Of a stretch of 64,000 nucleotides of DNA, positions 1-9,307 are shown piece by piece. Source of the DNA: Carettochelys insculpta (lineage: Eukaryota > Chordata > Testudines > Carettochelyidae); contig NC_134137.1 in assembly GCF_033958435.1 (NCBI RefSeq), forward strand, positions 252,634,501 through 252,698,500, written 5' to 3'. Within the stretch, counting starts at the first letter, position 1, and the number at the start of each line of letters is the position of its first letter. Made by a program: the position numbers and the translations under genes. The notes under the pieces were generated by a model. That model made no database searches, had not been told where the DNA came from, and saw only the letters and a list, made by a program, of their open reading frames with translations.

Positions 1-194
1 TTCAAAGTTAACTTAGAAGTAGGGAGCCCAACTTCAAAATCCTTACTCCATTCCCGGGAATGGAGTAGTGCCCTACTTGGAAGTTAACTTCAAAGTAGGG
101 TGTGTGTAGATGCTCAACTTCTCAGTTGCTTACTTTAAAGTTGTACTTCGAAGTAAACAACTTTGACATTATCTTTGTAGTGTAGACACAGCCC
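1..194 (-). mobile_element. Harbinger-type MITE, cut by the window start
   Basis: The right end reads GTGTAGACACAGCCC, the terminal motif shared by the MITEs of this window. The interior has repeated AACTTCAAAG and ACTTCGAAGT palindromic motifs. It is the reverse complement of the complete copy at 25719-25977, which implies that roughly 65 bp lie outside the window. It is non-coding. Confidence 0.75.
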
Positions 195-313
195 TAGAAA
201 ATAACAAGAATAAAAACCCCATCCTTTCACTTGTAGAATGAGTAATTTTGATATGGACTCACTAAGCAAGACTAAATGGGGTACCCTATATTGTCATTTC
301 TAGAGGCACCATT

Positions 314-1137
314 GGGCTACGACCACACAGCAAAGTTATTTCAAGATAACAGACGTTATTTTGAAATAACTTTACAAGCATCTACACTATGCACATGCTA
401 TTTCAAAATAAATTTGAAATAGCAGGTGCGTTATTTTGAATTTTGTATACCTCATTTCAGGAGGAATAATGCTATTTTGAAATAGGCGCTGTTAAGACAT
501 GGAATAGTGCTATTTTGAAAGAAGCCATAATGGCATCCAATGGTTCTATTTCAAAATAGGCACTATGGCTGTGGCTACAATAGCCACCACCTTTTGAAAG
601 GGGGATGCTAATGAGCCACTTTGGCAGATGCTAATGAGACGCTGCCATGAATATGCAGCACCTCATTAGAATAATGGCAACCACAAGTGTTTTCAAAGTG
701 CTGCTTTTGAAACACACGCTGCTTGTGTAGATAGGGGCCTTTCAAAAGGACCCCCTGATTTTGAAAGCCCCTTCTTCCCAAAACCAAATGGGAAGAAGGG
801 GCTTTTGGGTCCCCGGGTCCTTTTGAAAGGCCCCTGTCTACATGAGCAGTGTGCATTTCAAAAGCAGCACTTTTGAAATGTGTGTGGCTGCCATTATTCT
901 AATGCGGTTCTGCATATTCATAGCAGCGTCTCATCAGCATCTGCCAAAGTGGCTCATTAGCATCCCCCTTTCAAAAGGCAGGGGCTAGTGTAGCCATGAC
1001 CTATGTGTTTGGACAGGCTATTTTGAAATAGCTGGGTGCTATTTCAAAATGCATTCTTGCATATAGTTGTGTTATTTCAGAATAGCTGTTCTGGAATGGC
1101 TTATTTAAAAATAATGCTGATGTGTAGACATAGCCCT
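314..1137 (+). mobile_element. Harbinger-type MITE (outer), interrupted by a second MITE
   Basis: The left end GGGCTACGACCACACAGC and the right end TGTGTAGACATAGCCC are imperfect terminal inverted repeats. The interior is rich in TATTTCAAAATA and TATTTTGAAATA motifs. The same family recurs at 1182-2019 and 37387-38182. It is split by the foldback element at 567-1001. It is non-coding; the CpG in its TTTCGAAA motif has mostly decayed to TTTCAAAA or TTTTGAAA, which suggests an old copy. Confidence 0.75.
567..1001. mobile_element. Foldback MITE nested in the 314-1137 MITE
   Basis: The two halves are inverted copies of each other with arms of about 210 bp; the left arm GGCTGTGGCTACAATAGCC matches the reverse complement of the right arm near 983-1001. 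The trinucleotide TAT flanks both sides (564-566 and 1002-1004) and reads as a 3-bp target duplication. No coding potential. Confidence 0.8.
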
Positions 1138-1181
1138 TGACTGCAACTACTTCTGGGGCCACTTTAAATTTATTACCACAG

Positions 1182-2019
1182 GGTAGGTCTACCCAGCAGA
1201 GTTATTTCAAAATAACAGCTGTTCTTTTAAAATAAATTTGCTAGCTTCTAGACAATGCAAAAGCTATTTTAAAATAATTTCAAAATAGCAGTTGGCTTAT
1301 GTCAAATTAGGTAGACTCATTGCATGAAACAGCACCCATTTCAAAATAACTATTTTGAAACATGGGCTGTTTAGACAGGGAATAGAGCCTATTTCAAAAT
1401 AAGCCTTAGTGCATCTAGTGCCTCTATTTAGAAATAGGCTCTGTTGTGTGTAGACACTGTATTTTGAAATAGCTGAGTGCCATTTTGAAATGCATTTTGT
1501 ATGCAGCAGTGTTATTTTGAAATAAGCTATTCTGGAATACCTCTTCAGTTGTGGCTACACCAGCAAGTTCTTTCAGAAAATCTGGCCCTTTTTCGAAAGA
1601 ACACTTGGAGCATCCACACGCAGAATATGTTCTTTTGAGAGTAAATCAAAAGAACACAGCTCTTCTTCCAGAAGCCCTCTTCTGCTCCTGCATCAGGAAG
1701 AGCACCTTCTTTTGAAAACTTCTTTGAAAATAAAGTGTGTGTAGATGCCCTGGGAGCCCTTTTTCTGAAAGCATTCATCGCACTGGATTTTTTAGCTCCT
1801 GGCCCCATCTTTTGAAGATCAGGAGCTGTATGGATGCTCTCTATCGAAAGAGCAGATTGATTTTTTCCATCCACTTATTTTGTCTGTGGATGCGCTCTTT
1901 TGAAAGAAATTCTTTTGGATGAGATCATCCAGAAGGACTTCTTTCAAAGGATCGCAGTAGTGTAGACATAGCCCTCCAGAACAGCTTATTTTGGAATAAT
2001 GCTGCTGTGTAGATATACC
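1182..2019 (+). mobile_element. Harbinger-type MITE (outer), interrupted by a second MITE
   Basis: Left end GGTAGGTCTACCCAGCAG and right end CTGCTGTGTAGATATACC pair as inverted repeats. Internal TATTTCAAAATA motifs match the copies at 314-1137 and 37387-38182. It is split by another MITE at about 1547-1973. No clear target duplication was seen. Confidence 0.7.
1547..1973. mobile_element. MITE nested in the 1182-2019 MITE
   Basis: The ends AGTTGTGGCTACACCAGC and AGTAGTGTAGACATAGCC are decayed inverted repeats. The interior has repeated CTTTTGAAAG/CTTTCGAAAG motifs and self-complementary halves. Boundaries are good to a few bases. Sequence 2020-2290 between this nest and the next element shows nothing recognisable. 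Confidence 0.65.
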
Positions 2020-2290
2020 GATAGATACCTTCACCATGAAGAAATGGTGTTAGGTGCCATACAGAAGGCCCTAAATAACAGTTTACATTCTAGGCATTTA
2101 TTAACAGAAAAATGTTATTTGGTTTGATTTCTGTTTTGTCAGTCATGGCAGTTAAAGATGAAAAATACTTGTCAGATCAACAAGCCATCCTCATCCAAAT
2201 GCAGCAAATAATATCCAATAGAAAAGACTGTATCCAGTTTTAAATTAATGCATTCTCAGTAAAGAGATTTTCTTTCTTTCTTGACACAAA

Positions 2291-2511
2291 GGCTGTGGCC
2301 ACACTTGGCTAAAACTTCAAAATGGCGATGCTAATGGACAAATTGGAGAATACTAATGAGGTACTGAAATGAATATTCAATGCCTCATTAGCATGCTGCC
2401 AGCCACAGCACTTTGAAAGTGCCGTGTTTCACTCACGCACAGCTTGTCTGTAGGGGGTCCTTTTCGAAAGGACCCCACAGACTTCAAAATCCCTTTATTC
2501 CTATCATCTGA
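2291..2511. mobile_element. Left half of a foldback MITE, truncated by CR1
   Basis: Starts GGCTGTGGCCACACTTGGC and follows the left arm of the complete foldback at 3391-3811 (GCTAATGAGG, GCCTCATTAGCATGC, CTTTTCGAAAGGACCC). It stops in the centre of the palindrome where the CR1 fragment begins. The right arm is not found beyond the CR1, so it was lost. Confidence 0.7.
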
Positions 2512-3236
2512 TGGGTATGGCAGAAAGGGATCTAGAGGTTATAGGGGTTATAGGGGTTATAGTGGACCACAAGTTAAATATGAGTCAACAGTGTGATGCT
2601 GTTGCAAAAAAACCAAACATGATTCTGGGGGGCATTAACAGGTGTGTTGTGAACAAGACACGAGAAGTCATTCTTCCTGCTCTACTCTGCGCTGGTTAGG
2701 CCTCAGCTGGAATATTGTGTTCAGTTCTGGGTGCCGCATTTCAAGAAAGATGTAGAGAAATTGGAAAGGCTCCAGAAAAGATCACCAAGAATGATCAAAG
2801 GTCTAGAGAACATGACCTATGAAAAAAGGCTGAAAGAACTGGGCTTGTTTAGTTTGGAAAAAAGAAGATTAAGGAGGGACATGATTGCGGTTTTCAAGTA
2901 TCTAAAAGGGTGTCATAAGGAGGAGGGAGAAAACTTGTACTTCTTGGCCTCTGAGAACAGAACAAGAAGCAATGGTCTTAAACTGCAGCAAGGGAGGTTT
3001 AGGCTGGACATTAGGAAAAGGTTCCTAACTGTCAGGGTGGTCAAAAACTAGAATAAATTGCCTAGGGAGGTTGTGGGATATCCATCTCTGGAGATATTGA
3101 AGAACAGGTTACATAAATGTCTGTCAGGGATGATCTAGACAGTACTTGGTCCTGCCATGAGGGCAGGGGGCTGGACTTGATAACCTCTCAGGGTCCCTTC
3201 CAGTCCTAGTGTTCTATGATTCTATGATTCTGTGAT
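2512..3236 (+). pseudogene. CR1 LINE 3' fragment: C-terminal end of ORF2 plus 3' UTR
   Basis: The translated pieces (2511-2699, 2731-3051, then on to a stop at 3138) match the C-terminal third of the ORF2 protein of the longer CR1 at 41030-45187, for example [24 protein letters not shown] and FRLDIRKRFLTVRVVKN. This region lies downstream of the reverse transcriptase palm. It is dead: one frameshift near 2690-2730, a Trp-to-stop TAG at 3049-3051, and a small tandem duplication of GGGGTTATA near 2536-2563. The 3' UTR ends in ATTCTATG-type repeats at about 3212-3236, the normal CR1 terminus. It is 5'-truncated and inserted into, or replaced part of, a foldback MITE. Confidence 0.9.
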
Positions 3237-3266
3237 GCCCTCATCCATGTCATTAATAAAGATGTG
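3237..3266 (-). mobile_element. Possible short antisense CR1 scrap
   Basis: About 29 bp (CCCTCATCC..GTCATTAATAAAGATG) match the antisense of the CR1 ORF2 segment at about 19740-19765, just downstream of the FADD motif. It lies directly after the sense CR1 tail. It is too short to be certain. Confidence 0.35.
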
Positions 3267-3390
3267 CATTCACTCAGCCACAGCATGGCGAAACAGAGTT
3301 TTCTCATTTACAGCCACAGTTCCCAGCCACGGCATTGCAAAAGGAGCCTTCACATGAGCCAATAATAACTGGGCTTTTTTCACAAATATT

Positions 3391-3811
3391 GGCCGTGTCT
3401 ACACTAGCTCAAAGCTTCGAAATGGCCATGAAAATGGCCATTTTGAAGTTTACTAATGAAGTGCTGAAATACATATTCAGCACCTCATTAGCATGCCAGC
3501 AGCTGCGGCACTTCGAAATTGCCGTGGCTCGTCCAGGCGGGGCTCCTTTTTGAAAGGACCCTGGCAACTTTGAAATACCCTTATTCCTAACAGCAGATAG
3601 GAATGAGGGGATTTCGAAGCTGCTAGGGTCCTTTTGAAAAGGAGCCTCGTCTGGACAAGCTGCGCAGTGGCGAGCCGCATCAACTTTGAAGTGCTACAGC
3701 TGCTGGCATGCTAATGAGGCGCTGAATATGTATTTCAGTGCTTCATTAGTAAACTTCAAAATGGCCATTTGCACGTCCATTTCAAAGCTTTGGGCTAGTG
3801 TAGATGTAGCC
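3391..3811. mobile_element. Complete foldback MITE, Harbinger type
   Basis: The ends GGCCGTGTCTACACTAGC and GCTAGTGTAGATGTAGCC are inverted repeats that continue as arms of about 200 bp to the centre near 3600. The trinucleotide ATT flanks both ends (3388-3390, 3812-3814). Internal landmarks GCTAATGAGG and CTTTTGAAAGGACCC are shared with 2291-2511, 567-1001 and 21533-21933. Open frames inside are artefacts of the palindrome. Confidence 0.85.
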
Positions 3812-3814
3812 ATT

Positions 3815-5517
3815 CCTTTTTTACTTTGGGAGCGGTGGGGGAGTACAAAAGTTGTTTGCAGAGCTGGAGTAATTATTTTGAGGGAAAAGTCCTTTTATCT
3901 CTAAGGATCCTGCTTGGTTGTGTGAACACTTTGGGGTTGGGGTTTTTTTTTGGAAAAATAAAAAGAGAGCTTTCCCGACCCTCCCTCCCAGTCTAGACAA
4001 GCCCAAAGAGAACAGCACAAGTTGGTCAGACTACGCAGCAAGTGTAATTTTCCTCTCTTAGAATATGTGTACATGGAGATAAAAATCCCACAGCTAGCCC
4101 CAGGTCAGCTGACTTAGGCTTTTGGAACTCAGGTACCCAGGGCTGAAAAATCACTCTGGTGATTTTTGGGCTAAGCATGGGCCCTGGTGGTCTCAGAGCT
4201 TAGGCTCCAGCGCAAGCCCAAATATCTACACAGCACTGTTAAGGTGATCCAGGCTAGCTGTTTGGCTTTCCTCCCTGTGTAGAGATATCATTAGTCACTG
4301 TGAAACAATGTGCCAGCAAAGGGTCACAGGGACTGTGCAGCTACAGGTATTGCTTTTCAGATGATATATAAAACTGAGTCTAGCTAGAGTTGGTCACATA
4401 TGATACTTTTTGGATGAATAGGAAGTGTTAAGTCTGTTGTAAAGAATCAAATCAGACTCTACAAATTCCCTTGACAGTTTATATTGGTTATGCTATTCTT
4501 CACTTATGCCACTAAAATGTATTCTATAGCATTGCTGTGCACTCTTAAACAATTGTAGTACTGCACCCAATCAGAGGCTGAGGTAATATCTGTGTAGCTT
4601 TTAAAGCACTTTTGGAGGAAAAGAACATTAAATCATTTTGTTTTTTGTTTTGAATACTCCCTTCTGCATACCATCTTAGGGATGGACACTTGACTCTCTC
4701 TATTCTGGCTGGAATTTCTTCTTTCAATGTCTTTCTATACTTTACTTTTGGCTTACTGACATTCCTACTGATCTCTTTTAATTCTTCGGCTCTTCTATGC
4801 ATTCCTCGTATCAGCACAATGTGTTTACACCTGTGGTTGTTGTTTTTGTCATTTATTCACCCAAGAAAATAGAGCTGAGTGGTTTTGCTTTTTTATCTAC
4901 TGGATAATGTTATAGCTGTGTTGACACAGCCTCCATAGTCACATGGGATGTGATGCCTCCGTCAGAATAAAAACCCAGTTAGGGCCATCACAGTAGCTAG
5001 TCCATTAATATTTCCACCTGAGAATCATTTGTATTCCTTACTAAATTTGACATGTGCAAAAGGGGTGCTTCTTTCTGATACCATAGACTTCTGTGCCATC
5101 ACAATTTTAAGTTGTAGCAAATCATTTTCATGGGCATGAGTACAGTATGGCTAATGTAATAGAACATGAGGTTATAAAACCTTCTAATAAATAAGAAATC
5201 GACATGTTCCTTGTGTGCCAATAGATAACTGGATTAGAGCTGGTTAGGAACGCCTCCAGAACCAGCCCTACTCCATTCCAGGATTCACTCGAGGGAAAGT
5301 TCTAGAGTAGATCTCCTCTCTTTCAGGATATTGGATTGAGTGTGTAACTGGATGCAGAAGCAAGAGTACAAGGAAAGCAATTACTTATCAAAATAAGAAA
5401 GAAAAAATGATGTTCAGGGCCCCATTGTTCTCGTCACTCTTGAAACAGATAGTAACAAGTATGTCCCTACCCTAACTGGTTTATAATCTAATCCACAAAA
5501 CAGACAGACAATATGAA
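3815..5517. other. No recognisable feature
   Basis: AT-rich unique-looking sequence. Short open frames at 3821-4018, 4545-4817 and 4690-4872 lack similarity to any family I know, codon structure or splice context. I see no repeat here. Confidence 0.5.
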
Positions 5518-5940
5518 AAAAAAAAGCAATAAAGTAGCACTTTAAAGACTGACAAAATAATTTATTAGGCTAGTTTGCGTGGGACAGACCCACTTCTTCA
5601 GACCATAGCCAGACCAGAACAGACTCAATATTTAAGGCACAGAGAACCAAATATAGTAATCAATGTTGACAGATCAGAAAAAAATGATACTTTTGCAAAC
5701 TTCGCTTAATCTAATTCTTGACTCCCCCCTCACCTTGATAATTTTTTTTTTTCTGATTTGTCAACCTTGATTCCTGTTTTTGGTTCTCTGTGCCTTAAAT
5801 ATTGAGTCTGTTCTGCTCTGGCTATGGTCTGAAGAAGTGGGTCTGTCCCACAAAAGCTCACCTAATAAACTATTTTGTTAGTCTTTAAAGTGCTTTTTTG
5901 TTTTGATAGTATATAGACTATCACGGCTTTCTCTGTTACT
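5518..5940. mobile_element. Inverted pair of Penelope terminal repeats (family 1)
   Basis: The left arm (about 5524-5683) is the reverse complement of the right arm (about 5743-5936). Each carries the sequence found at the 3' end of the Penelope element at 63120-63295, including TATTGAGTCTGTTCTG, CTGAAGAAGTGGGTCTGTCCC and TAAAGTGC. The outer edges are the element's A/T-rich end next to TTTTTTGTTTTGATAG. Partial, inverted terminal repeats of this kind are typical of Penelope-like elements. No coding part is left between the arms. Confidence 0.7.
5826..5862 (+). ncRNA. Hammerhead-ribozyme-like core, decayed
   Basis: GGT, then CTGAAGA, an extra A, the stem GTGGG..CCCAC, AAAA where the core expects GAAA, GC, TC and ACC. 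GGT and ACC could pair as stem I. The first base of the GAAA box is changed, so this copy is probably inactive. It parallels the better copy at 63185-63223. Confidence 0.35.
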
Positions 5941-7209
5941 AATGTGGAAAAAAGGGATAGGGAGAGGAGGCACAGAGACACTAAATCCCAGGTCCTCAAA
6001 GCTAAGTAGGCACGTAAGTCCCAAGGAAATTAATGGGCATGAGGCGCCTAAGGTGCCTTGAAATGGATGTCCGATCGAGACTTTAGATTTCTCAGGAGGT
6101 AAGTGGAACTGAATCCAATCTCCTGAATCCCAGTCAGAGGATTAACCAAAAAGCCTTCCTTCCTTCCCTCCTTTATTTTTAATATCCATTCCTCAAGAGA
6201 ACACCAATCTTCAGAATGGGAATCAGTGAATTTCTGCCTTAAAACAATTAGAGCTCTGCATCACTGTACCTGGACTGTACTGAATAACATTGAGCAATTT
6301 TCAAAGACTCATCTAATATTCCAGTCAGATCTCCTGATGAGGAAGATACAAGGGGAGGCAAAAAAGGCAATGAGAATATTCAAACATATATAATAAAATT
6401 ACCCTGGTCCAAATGAAACACTAATTTAAATCTTATTTGTAGAGAATTTGTTATATTTAAATTTCACTTTGTCTTCTTTAAGTCTTTAATGCACTACTTC
6501 TTTGAAAGAAAGACTAATTAAGAAAAAGAGCCAGTTGGCAACTTTATTAGTTTTAAAATCTTTCTTCTTTACTGCTTTGGTCACTATTGCTTTCTTATTC
6601 GTTTGGAGTTTTTTTTCCTGTCAGTGTATCGAAGAAACTTCAGTTGCCTCAAACCTTTTTTATTTCTGCTCATTTAAATATATCAACCAATTTTTAGACT
6701 TGATAATAATGAATACAATTAAGCACAGGGCCTTAATAAGAGTTAGGAAAAGAGCTTGTACTTTTACAAGGCAGAAAGAGACACACTAAAAGAATGTCTG
6801 CTAATCCTCTGAAAATTCAAGTGTGGTAATTTCTGATTGTAGTGAATTTCATATACAAAGATAAAGACTTGCATTTATATAGCCTCTTTCCTCACAAAGA
6901 ATCTTAAAGTACTTGTGTAGTATGTGTGAGAGAGAGCAAGAATGTGTATATTTGTGTATGGATGGCTAATTTAACATTATAAAGAGTCAATATCTGTTTC
7001 ATAGTTAAGTTTGTAACTTCCACTGTGTACAAGCCTTTGTCCATTTTTAAATATCCGCAAACAAAGGATTATTGGTGTCAAAATTTGTTGAGTAGGTCAG
7101 GTGGTGGTGGGGAGGTAGGATTTTGCATTCAAATTTGAATTCCATTGGACTAGGGTTTCCTGAATCATTACACATCAGTATTGATACCTAGTATTTGTAT
7201 AATGCTATG
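5941..7209. other. Mostly unrecognised sequence with two old repeat scraps
   Basis: Around 5990-6070 lies a low-complexity stretch of AAGTCCC/GCGCCTAAGGTGCC motifs that looks like an old interspersed repeat. At about 6855-6920, TTGCATTTATATAGCCTCTTTCC resembles the start of the MIR-like repeat at 23875. The open frame at 6502-6789 has no recognisable homology. Nothing else seen. Confidence 0.45.
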
Positions 7210-7503
7210 ACAAGTTGAATCTTTCTAGTCTGGCGCTCTCTCATCAGGCAATATCCGTAATACGGCATGATTGTAGTTAGCTGGACAACCACTTATCATG
7301 GGTGTAGCCAAATTTCCCATGGTCCCATGAACTTGGTTTACAGCCACAAGTCTTGGCTCTCAGTGTTCTCTAAATATCTCCTAAGACAATAAGTAGAAGT
7401 GTTGGAAATGCTGCTAGACAATATTGACCTCCTGGTCTGTCAAATTCTCTTGTTTAGCACTGGTCAGGTCCCAAGGATGTCAGATTAGAAAGGTTCAACC
7501 TGT
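7210..7503. mobile_element. MITE with ACAGGTTGAACC ends
   Basis: The left end ACAAGTTGAATCTTTCTAGTCTGGC and the right end GATTAGAAAGGTTCAACCTGTAT form an inverted repeat of about 22 bp. Two further copies with the same ends sit at 17694-18092 and 50476-50812. The superfamily is unknown to me; it is distinct from the Harbinger-type GGC..GTCTACAC ends. Confidence 0.65.
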
Positions 7504-7589
7504 ATAATTAAATTTCAAAGCACTTTACAAAACACATAAGTCTCATTAGCCGCGTCTACACGTGCACACTACTTCAAAGTAGCGGCGCC

Positions 7590-7643
7590 AACTTCGAAAT
7601 AGCGCCCGTCACGGCTACACGTGTTGGGCGCTATTTCGAAGTT
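7590..7643. repeat. Subterminal hairpin of Harbinger copy 1
   Basis: AACTTCGAAATAGCGCCC at 7590-7607 is followed by its exact reverse complement at 7626-7643, an 18-bp perfect stem with an 18-nt spacer. The same structure occurs in the two MITEs derived from this element. Subterminal repeats are candidate binding sites for the Myb-like protein or the transposase; that role is inference. Confidence 0.75.
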
Positions 7644-8860
7644 AACATCGACGTTAGGCAGCGAGATGTCGAAGTCGCTAACCCCATGAGGGGATGGGAA
7701 TAGCGCCCTACTTCGACGTTCAACGTCAAAGTAGGGAATGTGTAGTCGTTGCGCATCCCGCAACATCGAAATTGCGGGGTCCTCCATGGTGGCCATCAGC
7801 TGAGGGCTTGAGAGACGCTCTCTCCAGCCCCTGAGCTCGATGGTGGCCGCGTGGAGAGGCCCCTTAAAGCTCCCCACCCCCTCACTTCCTGTGCAGGAAG
7901 CTGAGAGAACTTGCAGGCGGCAGCCCAGACAGGCGGCCAGCCTGCACGTCCCTCAGCCGCCACAGACACCCCCCCCCAGCTGTGACGGCTGCACACCAGC
8001 CCCCTAAGCGCCCCCAGGGGACCCCCCCCGCAAGGGGAGCCAGGGCTCCCAGCCCAGCAGCCAGGCAGGGAAGTGGCAGCGGGGCCCCTCCTGGACAGAG
8101 GCCGAGCTTTGGGACCTGCTGGGGCTCTGGAGTGAGGAGGAGGTGCTCCAGGTAATGGGGAGCAAGAGGCAGAACACGGATGCGTTCACTTGGCTGGCCG
8201 AGGGCCTGGCCGCCCGGGGTCACCCTGCCCGCACTCCGGATCATGTCCGGAGTAAAGTGAAGGAGCTGTGGCAGGGTTACGCCCGGGCCTGGGATGCGGC
8301 CAGCCAATCTGGGGCCGGCCTCGTCACTTGCCCCTTTTACAGGGAGCTCAGGGACATCCTGGGCCCCCGGCACACCTCCTCCCCTCCAGCCACTCTTGAT
8401 ACCTCAGCCGAGGAGCCCTAGCAGGCCCTGGAGGCGGAGTCCACCCTGGAGACAAGCCCTGCACCCTGGGGGCCCCCCCAGGAGCCCACCCCCAGGGCAC
8501 CGGAGGAGGAGGAGGAGGAGGGGGAGTCCTCCTCCAGCGACACCGGCCTCCAGATCATCCTCCCATCCAGGAGCTCCAGCCTGGTGTCTGCCCCCCGGGT
8601 GTCCCCCGACCGTGGGAGTGGACCGTCAGGTATGTACCCCCCCGGTGCACACCCCCGGGGTTGAGGGGCGGGGGTAATAGATATGACCAGGGCCCTCCAC
8701 ATGCCCAGATGACCACGGCCCCAAGGACAGCAGTGGCATGTCCCTCAGAAGAGTGCATCAGCCCCTGCCCCCTCCCCAGCATGACAGTGCCATGCCCCAT
8801 CCCCGGGGCTGGGGGGAGTGGAACCTCTAGGGTCCCCCGGGGGGAGGGGGTGGGACACCC

Positions 8861-8885
8861 AGCAGCAGCAGCAGCAGCAGCAGCA
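8861..8885 (+). repeat. CAG microsatellite in the Myb-like gene intron
   Basis: Eight CAG/AGC units directly precede the LTR start at 8886. The sequence GCAGCA resumes at 9308 just after the LTR, so the LTR landed in this repeat. Confidence 0.85.
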
Positions 8886-9307
8886 TGTGATGGAGTCGGA
8901 GGAGTGCAAATGCGAGACTCAGGCTACATATGAGAAAAAAGCAGAATAGCTCCCAGTGGCTAAGGATGATCCTGGGGCTACAACTGGCAGGTTACACCTC
9001 TGCCCTGAGCAAAGAGAAGGGAGGAGCCGAGCTGGGTTTGAATCAGGGGCGGCAGGTAGAGGCTAGGGGAAGGGAGAGCTAGAAGGCAGCCAGCCTGAGG
9101 AGGGGGAAAGCTACAGCCCAGAGGGGCACCCCTCGGGGTCTTCTCCCCAGGACGGGTTGGAAGGACTGTCTCTGACTGCTGTACTGTCGCTTCTGTGAGA
9201 AACTGGGCATCTGTTGCCTAATAAACCTCCTGTTGTACCTGCTGAGTGAGAGTCACTCCTGCCAGCAGACAGGGTGCAGTGCAGGGGGACCCCTGAACCC
9301 CATCACA
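8886..9307 (+). mobile_element. Solo LTR of an LTR retroelement, probably endogenous retrovirus
   Basis: The segment begins TGTGATGG and ends CCATCACA, a perfect 8-bp inverted TG..CA terminus. It is flanked by GCAGCA on both sides (8880-8885 and 9308-9313), a 6-bp target duplication that is partly ambiguous because it lies in the CAG repeat. AATAAA at 9220-9225 is placed as an R-region polyadenylation signal, followed by a T/G-rich stretch. It is 422 bp, with no internal coding region; it is what recombination between two LTRs leaves. Orientation is inferred from the AATAAA. Solo ERV LTR is the best reading; the virus class cannot be told. Confidence 0.8.

Noticed and set aside
314..2019. Regularly spaced TTTCAAAATA motifs as a CRISPR-like or satellite array
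   Set aside because: Spacing is irregular and the motifs are bounded by MITE ends; this is eukaryotic DNA.
3402..3683. Open frames inside the foldback MITE on both strands
   Set aside because: Mirror images arising from the inverted halves of one palindrome.
8886..9307. Coding part of the 9233-10003 frame upstream of exon 2
   Set aside because: The frame enters from LTR and intron sequence; a clear splice acceptor at 9431 marks the real exon start.
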